A program made the translations under genes and the position numbers. This document shows positions 41,286 to 52,945 of a DNA stretch of 64,000 bases, one piece after another. Under the pieces are notes generated by a model that worked only from the letters and a program-made list of their open reading frames with translations, was not told the DNA's origin and made no database searches. Every line of letters starts with the position of its first letter. The first letter of the stretch is position 1. Source of the stretch: Corynebacterium minutissimum (GTDB lineage: Bacteria > Actinomycetota > Actinomycetes > Mycobacteriales > Mycobacteriaceae); assembly GCF_000805675.1 (NCBI RefSeq), contig NZ_JSEF01000004.1, positions 241,002 through 305,001 on the forward strand, written 5' to 3'.

Positions 41286-43523
41286 TTAGCGGTTGCGCAG
41301 CACCGGTGCCGGTCCGTTTTCCCGTTCCATCTTCTTGAGCTGGCCCGGAGGGATGTGCGAGTTGCGCTTGTTCTTTTCCCGTTCGTCCCGTTCATCCTGT
41401 GCGCCCCGTTCTTCGCGTTCTTCAGGGGACGGGGTGGGCTCGGTAGCTTCCGGTTCTGGGAGTGGCTCGATGCTTGGCTCTGCGCTCGGCGTCGTGCTTG
41501 GCTCCACGCTCGGCTCGTCTTCTACTGCGAGTTCGTCCTTTGGTTCGAGCTCTGCCTCGGAAGTCGCGGAAGGTTCTGTCTCCGTCACGGGAGCGGGGTC
41601 AGTGGGTTCAGTAGGTTCTTGAGGTGCGGTGCTTTCCGTTTCCGCCTCGGGGGTCGGTTCCTGAGGGATGTCGGGCGTTGTGCCTGGTAGTGGTTCCAAC
41701 AGCTCAGGTGGAAGAAACGGCAGGAAGGGAACGATAATGAGGTCTTCAATTCGGGGTGAGTGCTCTTGGCCGGCAATTGCGCGGTCGTGGTCCATCGCGG
41801 AGCGATCCTGGCCAATGGGAGAGCGATCTTCGCCGACGGCTGCACGATCTTGTCCGATAGGGGCAGGCGGGGTGGGTCGTGGTGTACGCGGCTTGTCTGC
41901 GGGGTGTGAACCCGGAAGATAGGTCGGCCGTTGCGTCGGCGGCGTCGTAGAAGTGGGCGCAGTCTGGGGCTTAGTTCGCGGCGGCGTGTCTGCGTTCGGC
42001 GTAGTCGGTGCCGCAGCTGCCGTTGGAGCGGCCTTCGGAGTTGTAGGACGCGGTTTCGGCTTAACCTGGCGTGACTGTGTCGAACCACTAGCGGCAGTGT
42101 CGCGTTCCGCTAGGCGTAGCGGCGAAGAATCAGAATTCGACGTTGAGCGGGTGCGGTTGCTGGGCGAGGGACGGTGCTTTGGTGCTGCGTCGGTGTGTTG
42201 TGGTTGCTTGGGAGGTGTGGTGGCCTCGTGGTGTTCGCCGGCGCGGCCAGCGGCAGTGCTCTCACTAGGTGCCTCGTTAGCCATCGCTGCGGCGGGGCCA
42301 GCATCGCTAGAGCCGTCCAGAGTACCCGGCTCATCGTCAAGCAGGCGAGAAGGCGCATCCCAGAAGCGGCCTTGCGTCATGTCCTGGGTGACGTACTTTT
42401 CTTGAGACTCCGGGGCGTCAGAGCCCTTGGTAGCTTCGGCTTCGTCGGCGTCCTGTGCGCCGGCCGCACGCGGGCTAATAAGCGGGTCTTCGTAGGCCTC
42501 CAAGGCAGAGCCGGTGACGAGCTCATGGGATGAGCTGAGTGAGACTACTGAGGCGGCAAAATTCGCGGTGCCGCCAATGATGATTGCAACGCTGGCGGCG
42601 CACGCGAGCTTTAATCCGGTGCTGGCACCAGCGAGCTTGGCGCCAAATCCCGCCTTAGGTGAGGCACCGTCAAGGGAACTGAGCGAAATTGTCGGGGACT
42701 CGGAGCCCGCAGAGGTTCCGATGAACGGGGCAGAAGACGTCGCGCCGTGCGCTTCAGAGTGGACAATGGCCGCCGGAGTACCAGCGGTGGTAGCCGCCGC
42801 GACGACACCCGCGGTGCGCAAAGCAGGAATGCCGGTAGGGGCATCGTGGCCGGCGAAGATCGTAAGTGTTGGTGCGTCACACTCCGCCGAGTAGTACGCG
42901 CGCGACACGGCGACAAGACCGTCGTCGTTAACAGCGGCGATGGAATCAGCCAGCCACTTAGCCTCCCCGCGGGGGATCGTGGCGATGAGAACGTTATCTA
43001 AGGAGAGTTCAATGTGGCGATGGGCAAGGCCGCGCTTGTTATCGACACGTATGAGCAGGTGAGCAGACTGGCCCGGAAGGGCCTCGTGTGTGGCGTCGAA
43101 ATCGGTGACGTGCAGGGCAGTATCGCCCTCCAGCAGTCCCCAGCGTTCAGCCGGAGGGTTATTGCTGGGAACGCACAAACCTGGTTCGGGGAGTAGGACT
43201 TCGAAGACAGGGGTCGTATCGTCGTCGCTATCCGTGTTAAGGCACACCGTTGCCGTAACTTGGGGGCTCAAGCCCGAGCTCATTACCCAATCGAGCTCGC
43301 TATACTCTTCCGATTGCTCCGCGGAGATCATTCCCACCACAGTGTCCTCGTGGCGAACGCGGAAACCGGAGCTGGAGTGGCCACACAGAGTCACGGTGAG
43401 CTGGTGGTCATCGCCTTCTTCATCCAGAAGGCTGAGGAAGAGGTCTGGGTCAACATTGTTGACGTTAAGGCGGCGGGGATCACCAAAGCCCTCGTGGGGG
43501 ACCACATAGTTGGTGACCGTCAT
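41286..43523 (-). CDS. Large proline-rich single-TM protein, unknown function
   Basis: 745 aa. Residues 1-200: two beta-rich cytoplasmic domains with no family I know. One TM near 305-330 (LKLACAASVAIIIGG). The outer part is disordered, rich in Pro, Thr, Glu and Ser, with a repeat near 560-600 of the form (I/V)G(Q/E)DR (IGQDR, VGEDR, IGQDR), a hydrophobic IIVPFLPFLPPELLEPLP block, and a highly charged C-terminus. No signal peptide, so type II/III orientation. Starts ATG 43523 with a weak RBS. Wall-spanning or surface-facing role inferred only from composition. Confidence 0.7.
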   Translation of the reverse strand: MTVTNYVVPHEGFGDPRRLNVNNVDPDLFLSLLDEEGDDHQLTVTLCGHSSSGFRVRHEDTVVGMISAEQSEEYSELDWVMSSGLSPQVTATVCLNTDSDDDTTPVFEVLLPEPGLCVPSNNPPAERWGLLEGDTALHVTDFDATHEALPGQSAHLLIRVDNKRGLAHRHIELSLDNVLIATIPRGEAKWLADSIAAVNDDGLVAVSRAYYSAECDAPTLTIFAGHDAPTGIPALRTAGVVAAATTAGTPAAIVHSEAHGATSSAPFIGTSAGSESPTISLSSLDGASPKAGFGAKLAGASTGLKLACAASVAIIIGGTANFAASVVSLSSSHELVTGSALEAYEDPLISPRAAGAQDADEAEATKGSDAPESQEKYVTQDMTQGRFWDAPSRLLDDEPGTLDGSSDAGPAAAMANEAPSESTAAGRAGEHHEATTPPKQPQHTDAAPKHRPSPSNRTRSTSNSDSSPLRLAERDTAASGSTQSRQVKPKPRPTTPKAAPTAAAAPTTPNADTPPRTKPQTAPTSTTPPTQRPTYLPGSHPADKPRTPRPTPPAPIGQDRAAVGEDRSPIGQDRSAMDHDRAIAGQEHSPRIEDLIIVPFLPFLPPELLEPLPGTTPDIPQEPTPEAETESTAPQEPTEPTDPAPVTETEPSATSEAELEPKDELAVEDEPSVEPSTTPSAEPSIEPLPEPEATEPTPSPEEREERGAQDERDEREKNKRNSHIPPGQLKKMERENGPAPVLRNR

Positions 43524-43969
43524 AATGTTCGCCTTTGTGGCTGGCTTAGGTCTACAGCCGCGGCTGCCGTGGAGTGAGAAAGTACATCAGCGCGGTAGAG
43601 AGAACTGAGCTTTAGCCTGAGAGTTTCACTTTTAAAAATAGTAAAAAAGTTTGCAGTACCATCGTGCTATGTACTTAGACTACAGTGCCCATTGTGCGGC
43701 TACAAGCTAGTGTGCCCAGCATAATGTTTCCCCTAGTAACCTAGCAAAAAATCTTGCATTGTTGACGTGTGCACATTTGGTTTTCTTATCTAGGGTGTAT
43801 ATACAATACGGTGACGCGTGGGGATTGCGAAGGTGGCAAAGGCAAAACGCCCGTCACACAATCCATGATAAGTGGGGTAGCGGGACGGGCTTTGGGTGGG
43901 GAGACTGCAACTAGTGTGTACTAGTTGCAGTTGCGTACACGGTGTAACCGTGGGCTTGGCGTGAGTGGA
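43524..43969. promoter_or_regulatory. Intergenic region upstream of the Pro-rich protein gene
   Basis: 446 bases without a convincing gene. The stretch 43625-43660 is AT-rich (promoter of the minus gene probable). A plus-strand TTGACG at 43762 with TTATCT 18 bases later and TATACAAT near 43800 might drive a short RNA ending at the hairpin at 43849-43890. No small ORF with a ribosome site was found. Confidence 0.4.
43841..43893 (-). terminator. Terminator of leuA
   Basis: GCCCGTC/GACGGGC stem (43849-43855 with 43884-43890), flanked by AAAGC and GTTTTGCC, on the minus strand after leuA. The loop is 28 bases. The stem is equally usable on the plus strand. Confidence 0.6.
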
Positions 43970-45883
<1,914 letters not shown>

Positions 45884-45891
45884 TCACGAAC

Positions 45892-45939
45892 CTAAATCCC
45901 GCCGCGGCTACTAAGGAGAAGGGTGCGCCGCAAAGTCAT
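45892..45939 (-). CDS. leuA leader peptide, 15 aa
   Basis: ATG ACT TTG CGG CGC ACC CTT CTC CTT and so on: the peptide MTLRRTLLLSSRGGI, with Leu at 3, 7, 8 and 9 and a stop 107 bases before leuA. Three Leu codons in a row in an ORF of this size are the hallmark of leucine attenuation, reported for actinobacterial leuA by comparative studies as I recall. No clear RBS stands before the ATG, so it may be leaderless. Confidence 0.75.
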   Translation of the reverse strand: MTLRRTLLLSSRGGI

Positions 45940-46014
45940 GTGAGCCACAATACAGGGATTCCCACACTGTGGCAAGCAGTTTCATATGCTGAGATACATG
46001 TGGGGGTGGCTAAG

Positions 46015-47205
46015 ATGTCCCACGTGCTTTCAAAGAAAACCGAGCCGATGCCCCCTGGCTCTGCCGCCACGCCTGTAGATGATGCCGCGCTGGACGCCGC
46101 CTCCCCACAGCCCCGCAGCTCCTTTATCGTGAGCGCCGTTGCCGTCGCCGTTATTGGGGCAGCGGTGCGCATTGGAGTGCTCCGTCTCTTAAGTGCAGTG
46201 AACGACCGCGAGCTGTGGGACCAACTCTTGGCGTGGGATGCCAAGTATTACCTGGAGATTGCACGCGTTGGCTATTTTGTGGCCGATATCAGCGCGGACG
46301 GCCCAGTGTATGAAAAGACGATGGCCTTCTTCCCCGGCTTTCCCATGCTCTTGCGGGCGGTGGGCTGGACGGGGATTAACCTAGGGCTCGCCGCGCTGAT
46401 CCTCAACACGGTGCTCACTGCGGTGATGGCCGCAGGCGTTATGGTGCTCGCGCGCCGGCTCGGCGCAGGTCGCACTGGGCAGATCGCCGCCGCAGTGGTG
46501 GTGACGAGCGCGCCGATGTCCATTGTGTTTTCCATGCCGTACACCGAGGCACTCTTTGGTGCCCTCGTGGTCTGGGGTCTTGTGGCGCTGGACCAGCGCG
46601 CATGGTGGTGGGCCGGTGCCGCGGGCTTCGCGCTGTCATTGACGCGCTTGACCGCGCTGGATTTCCTCGCTGTGTTTGGCCTGTGGGTACTGCTATATGG
46701 CCGCCGGGAATGGCAGGCATGGCTAAGTTTTGGTGTTGCAGCGCTCCCGTTGCCTGGCTATCTCCTGTGGGCGCAACGCTACCTAGCGGATGTCGGGGGC
46801 TATTTCGGCATTCAGACGAAGCATTGGAACTCGACCTTTGATGGTGGCGCCGCCACTTTGACGTTTGTATGGGACACCCTGACGAAGAATAACGACGTGG
46901 GCTACCTGCTGACCGTCGTTGTCATCCTCGGAGCCGTGGTGCTGCTCGTGGCGTCATGGGGCAAAGCTAACCCAGTGGCGTGGTGGTTTAGTGCCGCGCT
47001 CACGGCGAACGTGTTGCTCTCAGACGGAATTTTGCATTCCCGCCCCCGCCTTCTTCTTCCGGCAGCGCTCCTCTTCGTGCCGTGGGTAATCCGTGCGGTC
47101 AAGGAGCTTCCGGCCCGGGTTGCTTGGTCCGGTATTGCAGTGTGGGTGCTGTGGTCAGCGTGGTTCTCTGCCTACATGATTGTCGTCTTTGAATGGGCCA
47201 TTTAG
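46015..47205 (+). CDS. PIG-V-like membrane mannosyltransferase
   Basis: 396 aa with about nine TMs. WDAKYYLEIARVGYF near residues 70-84 and AFFPGFPMLLR near 103 are typical of PIG-V-type glycosyltransferases (GT-C fold), whose Asp after the first TM is catalytic. It likely uses polyprenyl-phosphate mannose outside the membrane, for lipoglycans or protein mannosylation. Start ATG 46015 preceded by GGGGGTGG; in-frame GTGs at 46000 and 46006 are alternatives. Divergent from leuA. Overlaps the DMT gene's end by 4 bases. Confidence 0.75.
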   Translation: MSHVLSKKTEPMPPGSAATPVDDAALDAASPQPRSSFIVSAVAVAVIGAAVRIGVLRLLSAVNDRELWDQLLAWDAKYYLEIARVGYFVADISADGPVYEKTMAFFPGFPMLLRAVGWTGINLGLAALILNTVLTAVMAAGVMVLARRLGAGRTGQIAAAVVVTSAPMSIVFSMPYTEALFGALVVWGLVALDQRAWWWAGAAGFALSLTRLTALDFLAVFGLWVLLYGRREWQAWLSFGVAALPLPGYLLWAQRYLADVGGYFGIQTKHWNSTFDGGAATLTFVWDTLTKNNDVGYLLTVVVILGAVVLLVASWGKANPVAWWFSAALTANVLLSDGILHSRPRLLLPAALLFVPWVIRAVKELPARVAWSGIAVWVLWSAWFSAYMIVVFEWAI

Positions 47206-48083
47206 TTCGGCGCGTGGTCAGTACGTTTCGTTGTACCCGTGTTCACTGGGAGACGGGAAAGCACGATGGTGGAGACGATCATGATGATGAGTGATCCGCC
47301 CATGACGCTCCACCCCACTGCGGATTCCACCTGGAACTTCTCGCCCAACACCCAATAGCCCAAGCCAAAGGCCACGATTGGCTCCATGATGGTCATGGCA
47401 GGCAGGGAATGCGCCAAAGCGCCGGCGTGGAAGGAATATTGCTGGATCACCGTACCGCCGGCCGCAAGACCGATCAGCGCGTAGAGCTCCCAACTTCCCA
47501 GCGTTGCCACGGGACCTTCGTTGCCAAAGATATCCACCACGGCTTTCGCCACAAGTGCGACATAGCCATACAGAATGCCGCAGGCCGTGCCTAGTGCCAG
47601 GGCTGACTCTTCTGGACGGTTGAAGGCAGCCACGAACAGTGCCGCTAGGGCTAGAGCGCCGACGGCGAAGGCGGGCCACCATTGGGACCACGTGGGCGTC
47701 GTCAAGCCAGCAGTGGGGCGGCCGTACACAACCAGAATGCCCACGGCAATGGTCAAGGCCACACACCACACAACCTCACGCGCGGGCATGCGGCGGCGCG
47801 AGTACCAGGCCGCGAGTGGCAGCGTAAACATGAGGGAAAGGACGAGGATGGGCTGCACGATGAGCAACGTGCCAAAGTGAAGCGCGAGGAGCTGCAGGGC
47901 ATAGGCGATGACGGCAGCGGCCGTGCCTATCCACCAAAGAGGGGTTCGCAATGCGGTGCGCATCACACTGGTGGAGCTGGCGTCCAAAACGATACGGTGG
48001 CGTATGACTGTGCCCCAGGCAATGACCAGTGCCGAGGCCAGCGCAAAAGCAACGGCAACCACGTTAGAAAACATCGATTCCAC
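47202..48083 (-). CDS. DMT-family (EamA-like) transporter
   Basis: 293 aa with ten hydrophobic segments in two halves, no signal peptide. Near the end of the second half: the PIVAFGLGYWVLGEKF motif typical of EamA domains (a conserved E in 'LGE'). Substrate unknown; DMT proteins mostly export metabolites. Start ATG 48083; a second ATG three codons on is possible. Confidence 0.85.
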   Translation of the reverse strand: MESMFSNVVAVAFALASALVIAWGTVIRHRIVLDASSTSVMRTALRTPLWWIGTAAAVIAYALQLLALHFGTLLIVQPILVLSLMFTLPLAAWYSRRRMPAREVVWCVALTIAVGILVVYGRPTAGLTTPTWSQWWPAFAVGALALAALFVAAFNRPEESALALGTACGILYGYVALVAKAVVDIFGNEGPVATLGSWELYALIGLAAGGTVIQQYSFHAGALAHSLPAMTIMEPIVAFGLGYWVLGEKFQVESAVGWSVMGGSLIIMIVSTIVLSRLPVNTGTTKRTDHAPN

Positions 48084-48220
48084 CCTACCCGGAATTAATG
48101 TGCGCCCAGTGTTTCGGTAGGGCCGGAAGAGCGGTAGTCTAAAGGAGTTGACTGCCGGCCTATAGGTATTGGGCGGTGAACAGGTATTGGCCCTCGCGAA
48201 AACGAAAGGTGGGACCGTCA

Positions 48221-49486
48221 GTGGCCCTAGTCGTACAGAAATACGGGGGATCCTCCCTCGAAAGCGCAGAGCGCATCCGCGCCGTCGCAGAGCGCATTGT
48301 GGCGACGAAAAAGCAGGGCAACGACGTTGTCGTCGTGTGCTCCGCCATGGGTGACACCACCGATGAGCTCCTTGACCTCGCCGCCCAGGTCAACCCCGTT
48401 CCGCCGCAGCGCGAAATGGACATGTTGCTGACTGCTGGTGAGCGCATCTCTAACGCGCTCGTTGCCATGGCAGTGGAATCTTTCGGTGCGCAGGCTCAAT
48501 CGTTCACTGGCTCCCAAGCCGGCGTGCTCACCACTGAGCGCCACGGTAATGCCCGGATCGTCGACGTCACCCCGGGCCGCCTTACGGAAGCTCTCGATAA
48601 CGGCAAGATTTGTATCGTTGCTGGGTTCCAGGGCGTCAATAAGGAATCCCGCGACGTCACCACTCTGGGCCGCGGTGGTTCGGATACCACTGCGGTCGCT
48701 CTCGCTGCGGCGCTCGGCGCCGACGTGTGCGAGATTTACTCGGACGTCGATGGTGTCTACACCGCTGACCCCCGCATCGTGCCCAATGCCCAGAAGCTGG
48801 AGAAGCTCTCCTTCGAGGAGATGTTGGAGCTGGCCGCAGTAGGCTCCAAGATTCTGGTTTTGCGCAGCGTCGAATACGCCCGCGCGTTTAACGTACCCCT
48901 GCGAGTTCGCTCGTCTTATTCAACCGACCCCGGCACGCTCATCGCCGGTTCAATGGAGGACATCCCCGTGGAAGAAGCAGTACTTACCGGCATCGCTACC
49001 GACCGCTCTGAGGCCAAGGTCACCGTCCTCGGCATCCCGGACCGCCCGGGGGAAGCCGCCAAGGTCTTCCGCGCTATTGCGGACGCGGAGATCAACATCG
49101 ACATGGTTCTGCAAAACGTCTCCTCACTGGAGTCTGGTACTACCGACATCACCTTCACCTGCCCGCGCTCGGACGGCCCGAAGGCAATGGAAATCCTGGC
49201 CAATCTCAAGGAGGAGGGCCACTGGACCAACGTGCTATACGACGACCAAGTGGGCAAGGTCTCCCTCGTCGGTGCCGGAATGAAGTCCCACCCAGGTGTC
49301 ACCGCGGACTTTACCGAGGCGCTGCGTGACGCAGGCGTGAACATGGAGCTCATTTCCACCTCCGAAATCCGCATCTCCGTGCTGACCCGCGAGGCAGACC
49401 TGGAGAAGGCCGCTGTGGCCCTGCACGAGAAGTTCCAGCTTGGTGGCGATGAAGAGGCCACCGTCTACGCTGGTACGGGACGCTAG
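48221..49486 (+). CDS. lysC: Aspartokinase, alpha subunit
   Basis: First step of lysine, threonine and methionine synthesis. 421 aa, the same as the C. glutamicum enzyme, which it follows almost residue by residue: [14 protein letters not shown] at the N-terminus, GRGGSDTTA, and two C-terminal ACT domains where lysine plus threonine bind ([18 protein letters not shown]). The positions known for feedback resistance look wild type. Start GTG 48221 preceded by AAAGGTGG; an upstream in-frame ATG (48176) is not used. Confidence 0.97.
   Translation: MALVVQKYGGSSLESAERIRAVAERIVATKKQGNDVVVVCSAMGDTTDELLDLAAQVNPVPPQREMDMLLTAGERISNALVAMAVESFGAQAQSFTGSQAGVLTTERHGNARIVDVTPGRLTEALDNGKICIVAGFQGVNKESRDVTTLGRGGSDTTAVALAAALGADVCEIYSDVDGVYTADPRIVPNAQKLEKLSFEEMLELAAVGSKILVLRSVEYARAFNVPLRVRSSYSTDPGTLIAGSMEDIPVEEAVLTGIATDRSEAKVTVLGIPDRPGEAAKVFRAIADAEINIDMVLQNVSSLESGTTDITFTCPRSDGPKAMEILANLKEEGHWTNVLYDDQVGKVSLVGAGMKSHPGVTADFTEALRDAGVNMELISTSEIRISVLTREADLEKAAVALHEKFQLGGDEEATVYAGTGR
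48968..49486 (+). CDS. lysC: Aspartokinase, beta subunit (internal start)
   Basis: In-frame start inside lysC: GTG at 48968 with ATGGAGGAC 8 bases before, giving VEEAVLTG... and a 172-residue protein equal to the C-terminal regulatory part. This is the known corynebacterial lysC-beta arrangement; alpha2-beta2 is the active form. Confidence 0.85.
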   Translation: MEEAVLTGIATDRSEAKVTVLGIPDRPGEAAKVFRAIADAEINIDMVLQNVSSLESGTTDITFTCPRSDGPKAMEILANLKEEGHWTNVLYDDQVGKVSLVGAGMKSHPGVTADFTEALRDAGVNMELISTSEIRISVLTREADLEKAAVALHEKFQLGGDEEATVYAGTGR

Positions 49487-49509
49487 CAAGGATTGCTGAT
49501 AAGGATTAA

Positions 49510-50559
<1,050 letters not shown>

Positions 50560-50573
50560 GGGCCGCATATAGG

Positions 50574-50612
50574 AAAAGTCCGCCCCAGAAGGAATTCTGG
50601 TGGCGGACTTTC
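50574..50612 (+). terminator. Terminator of lysC-asd
   Basis: Stem AAAGTCCGCC (50575-50584) with GGCGGACTTT (50602-50611), loop CCAGAAGGAATTCTGGT which itself can pair (CCAGAA/TTCTGG). Ten-base stem, then TCGCTGGTTTT. It also lies after the convergent YkvI-like gene. Confidence 0.85.
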
Positions 50613-50647
50613 GCTGGTTTTAAGGACCTAGGCCTTTAGGCAGGTCT

Positions 50648-51970
50648 TTAGTTCTTCGGAACCTCAGGCTTGGTGTGCTCCACGAAGGTTACGGAAGGAT
50701 CCGGATCCTCGCGGTCGTACTCAATCTCTTCGTCTGCCTCAAGCTCCTCGTGGATCTCATCGGCGACGGTCTCGACGAACTCCTCGGTCTCCATGTTGGA
50801 GGCTGCAGCAAGCTTGCGTAGTTCGCGCTCGTTCTTCTTAGTGAAGTGCTCGCGCGGGTCTAGGCGGCGCTTAACCAAGGTACGGGCGCGCACGCGACGG
50901 TCAGACTCGGAGGAGATCTTGTCGCGCTGGGTAATCCAGGTGATGACCATGACGGCAATCATGAGCAGGCCGATGTAGCCCAAAATCGGGTAGACGCTGG
51001 AGACCAGCTTCTTGAAACCGACGAAGGAGAGGATGAAGCCGATAACGCAGGCGCCCGCGTAAACGGGGTAGAAGAGCTTCGGCTTCTTACGGGTCAGGCG
51101 CTTGCCCATGGCATAGAACATGCCGATGGCGGTGTTGAAGACCATGCCGTAGATGATGAAGGTCATGAAGTAACCCAAGACTGGGTTCACGTTGTTGATC
51201 AGCGTGAGGACCGGAAGGTCCTGTCCATTGACCTCAGGCGCCACCATGTACAGCGAGACCACGAGAAGGGCCAGCAGAATCAAGTAAATGATGCCACCGA
51301 AGAAGCCGCCGATGCCCACGGCGCGGTTATCCAAAATATTGCCGCCAATAACGATGGACATGGACACTGCACACATCACGTTGAGACCGGTGTAGTTCAG
51401 CGCTGCGAGCCACCAGCTGTGGATGGGGGTCTCAACGTTGTCCACGGCGTAGGCATTGATCGACGACCAGTCCACGTCGGTAGTAATGATGGTGTAGCCG
51501 GTAGCGAGGACGACGAAGATAACAATGAAAGGCGTAATCGCACCGATGACGGAGGTTACCTTGTCTACGTCGAGCAGGCCGACGACGAGAACCAGCGCGA
51601 GCATCACTGCGCCGCCGACCCAAATCGGTACGCCCTCGAACTGCTGGCTAATGGTGGAGCCGCCACCGGCGAACATGACGAAGCCGATGGAGAACAGCGT
51701 TGCTAGAGTACCGTAGTCCAGAACGCGGGAAATAATGGGGCCACTGATCTTGTCGTAGACGGCAGTGTGTTCATCGGCCTGGAAGTAGGAACCCAGCTGC
51801 AGGATCGAAATACCGGTAATCAGCATGAGGGCGGCAGCAAGCACAACGCCCCACAGGCCCCAGTTGCCAAAGGCTACAAAGTACTGCATCGCTTCCTGGC
51901 CGGATGCAAAGCCGGCGCCGACGACGACGCCGATAAAGGCCATGGAAATGGCCACTGCGCGTTTCCACAT
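50648..51970 (-). CDS. YkvI-like membrane transporter
   Basis: 440 aa. About 10-11 TMs to residue 340 in the APC/LeuT style: GVVVGAGFASGQEAMQYF at the start of TM1 is the known pattern of YkvI-type proteins. The last 100 residues are a charged cytoplasmic tail with the acidic EELEADEEIEYDRED. The substrate of YkvI family proteins is unknown. Start: ATG 51970 taken because it begins with the TM1 sequence; a GTG at 52015 would add 15 residues. No strong RBS for either. Confidence 0.75.
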   Translation of the reverse strand: MWKRAVAISMAFIGVVVGAGFASGQEAMQYFVAFGNWGLWGVVLAAALMLITGISILQLGSYFQADEHTAVYDKISGPIISRVLDYGTLATLFSIGFVMFAGGGSTISQQFEGVPIWVGGAVMLALVLVVGLLDVDKVTSVIGAITPFIVIFVVLATGYTIITTDVDWSSINAYAVDNVETPIHSWWLAALNYTGLNVMCAVSMSIVIGGNILDNRAVGIGGFFGGIIYLILLALLVVSLYMVAPEVNGQDLPVLTLINNVNPVLGYFMTFIIYGMVFNTAIGMFYAMGKRLTRKKPKLFYPVYAGACVIGFILSFVGFKKLVSSVYPILGYIGLLMIAVMVITWITQRDKISSESDRRVRARTLVKRRLDPREHFTKKNERELRKLAAASNMETEEFVETVADEIHEELEADEEIEYDREDPDPSVTFVEHTKPEVPKN

Positions 51971-52231
51971 TTGGTTTAGAGGTCTCTCAATCCCACACGA
52001 GCCGGGGGTCGTCACAGAACTAAGTGTGGTGCGGGCGGTCGGAAGCCGCGCGGCCCGGTTCGACTATCGATTTGTCACGTGTGCCTCGTGAAACATTAGG
52101 CGTGGTCGACAGGTATTTGCCAGCTGAAACGGTGTCTGCACTGTGTGATGCGTGTGACAGTACTGAAAAGTTACCCGTGTCTGCGCAGGTGCCCATGCTC
52201 AGCGCAGCGGATTATAACGGGTCAATAACGA

Positions 52232-52789
52232 TTACCCGCGATGATCAATAAGGTCTTTTCGGGCGCGGGCAACCCTAGAGCGAATGGTGCCTACGCGCAC
52301 GCCAGCGATCTTGGCGGCCTCCTCATAGGTATAGCCCAGTACTTGGGTAAGGATGAGGGCTTCGCGGCGGTCCTCCGGGAGGGCGTCGATAAGCGAGCGC
52401 GCGTCGATCCACTCGCTCCACGTACCGGCGTTCTCCGGGGCGGGTGCGAGCGCTGCGGCATCTTCATACTCGGTGGCGGACTTGCGGGGCCGCGCCATGT
52501 CGTGGCGAATATTATCCACCCACACGCGGCGCGCGAGGGACAGGAGCCATGTGCGTGCGGAGGAGCGCGCGGCAAAGCGGGGGAGTGCGCTGATGACGCG
52601 CAGGTAGGTCTCTTGGGTGAGGTCGTCTGCGATATCCGCTCCGCCGAGGTGAGCAAGTAGGCGCCACACGTCATCCTGGGTGGATTTGATGAATTCCGTG
52701 AGAGCTGCGCGGTCGCCACGTCCCGCCTTGAGGGCGAGGTCGGTAACGTGCGCATCATCGCGCTCGGAGTGGACTTTCACCTCCCACAA
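52232..52789 (-). CDS. sigC: ECF sigma factor SigC
   Basis: 185 aa. Region 2 (DDLTQETYLRVISAL..FAARSSARTWLLSLARRVWVDNIRHD) and region 4 (ALPEDRREALILTQVLGYTYEEAAKIAGVRVGTIRSRVARARK) are intact. Position next to katA and near lysC-asd matches C. glutamicum sigC. Start unclear: TTG 52789 or GTG 52780; both lack a good RBS. In C. glutamicum it responds to electron transfer defects; I see no anti-sigma gene beside it. Confidence 0.85.
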   Translation of the reverse strand: MWEVKVHSERDDAHVTDLALKAGRGDRAALTEFIKSTQDDVWRLLAHLGGADIADDLTQETYLRVISALPRFAARSSARTWLLSLARRVWVDNIRHDMARPRKSATEYEDAAALAPAPENAGTWSEWIDARSLIDALPEDRREALILTQVLGYTYEEAAKIAGVRVGTIRSRVARARKDLIDHRG

Positions 52790-52898
52790 CTTACCAGTAG
52801 CGGTAGGCCACCTTACCTATCGCTGTGAGCTCCTGCCGGAATTCTAAAAACTGTTGCGGGGGTCATTTTTCGCCGGTAGGCTATGAAACGTCCGAGAT

Positions 52899-52921
52899 TG
52901 ATAATAAACCTCAAATTATCA
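52899..52921. promoter_or_regulatory. Palindrome in the katA leader
   Basis: TGATAAT (52899-52905), 9-base spacer, ATTATCA (52915-52921). It lies between the likely -10 (TAGGCT near 52877) and the RBS (AGGAGG at 52930). The half-sites are those of Fur/PerR boxes (TGATAAT-x-ATTATCA), but the spacer is 9 instead of 1. Confidence 0.6.
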
Positions 52922-52945
52922 GCGAATCCAGGAGGCATTTTCCTT

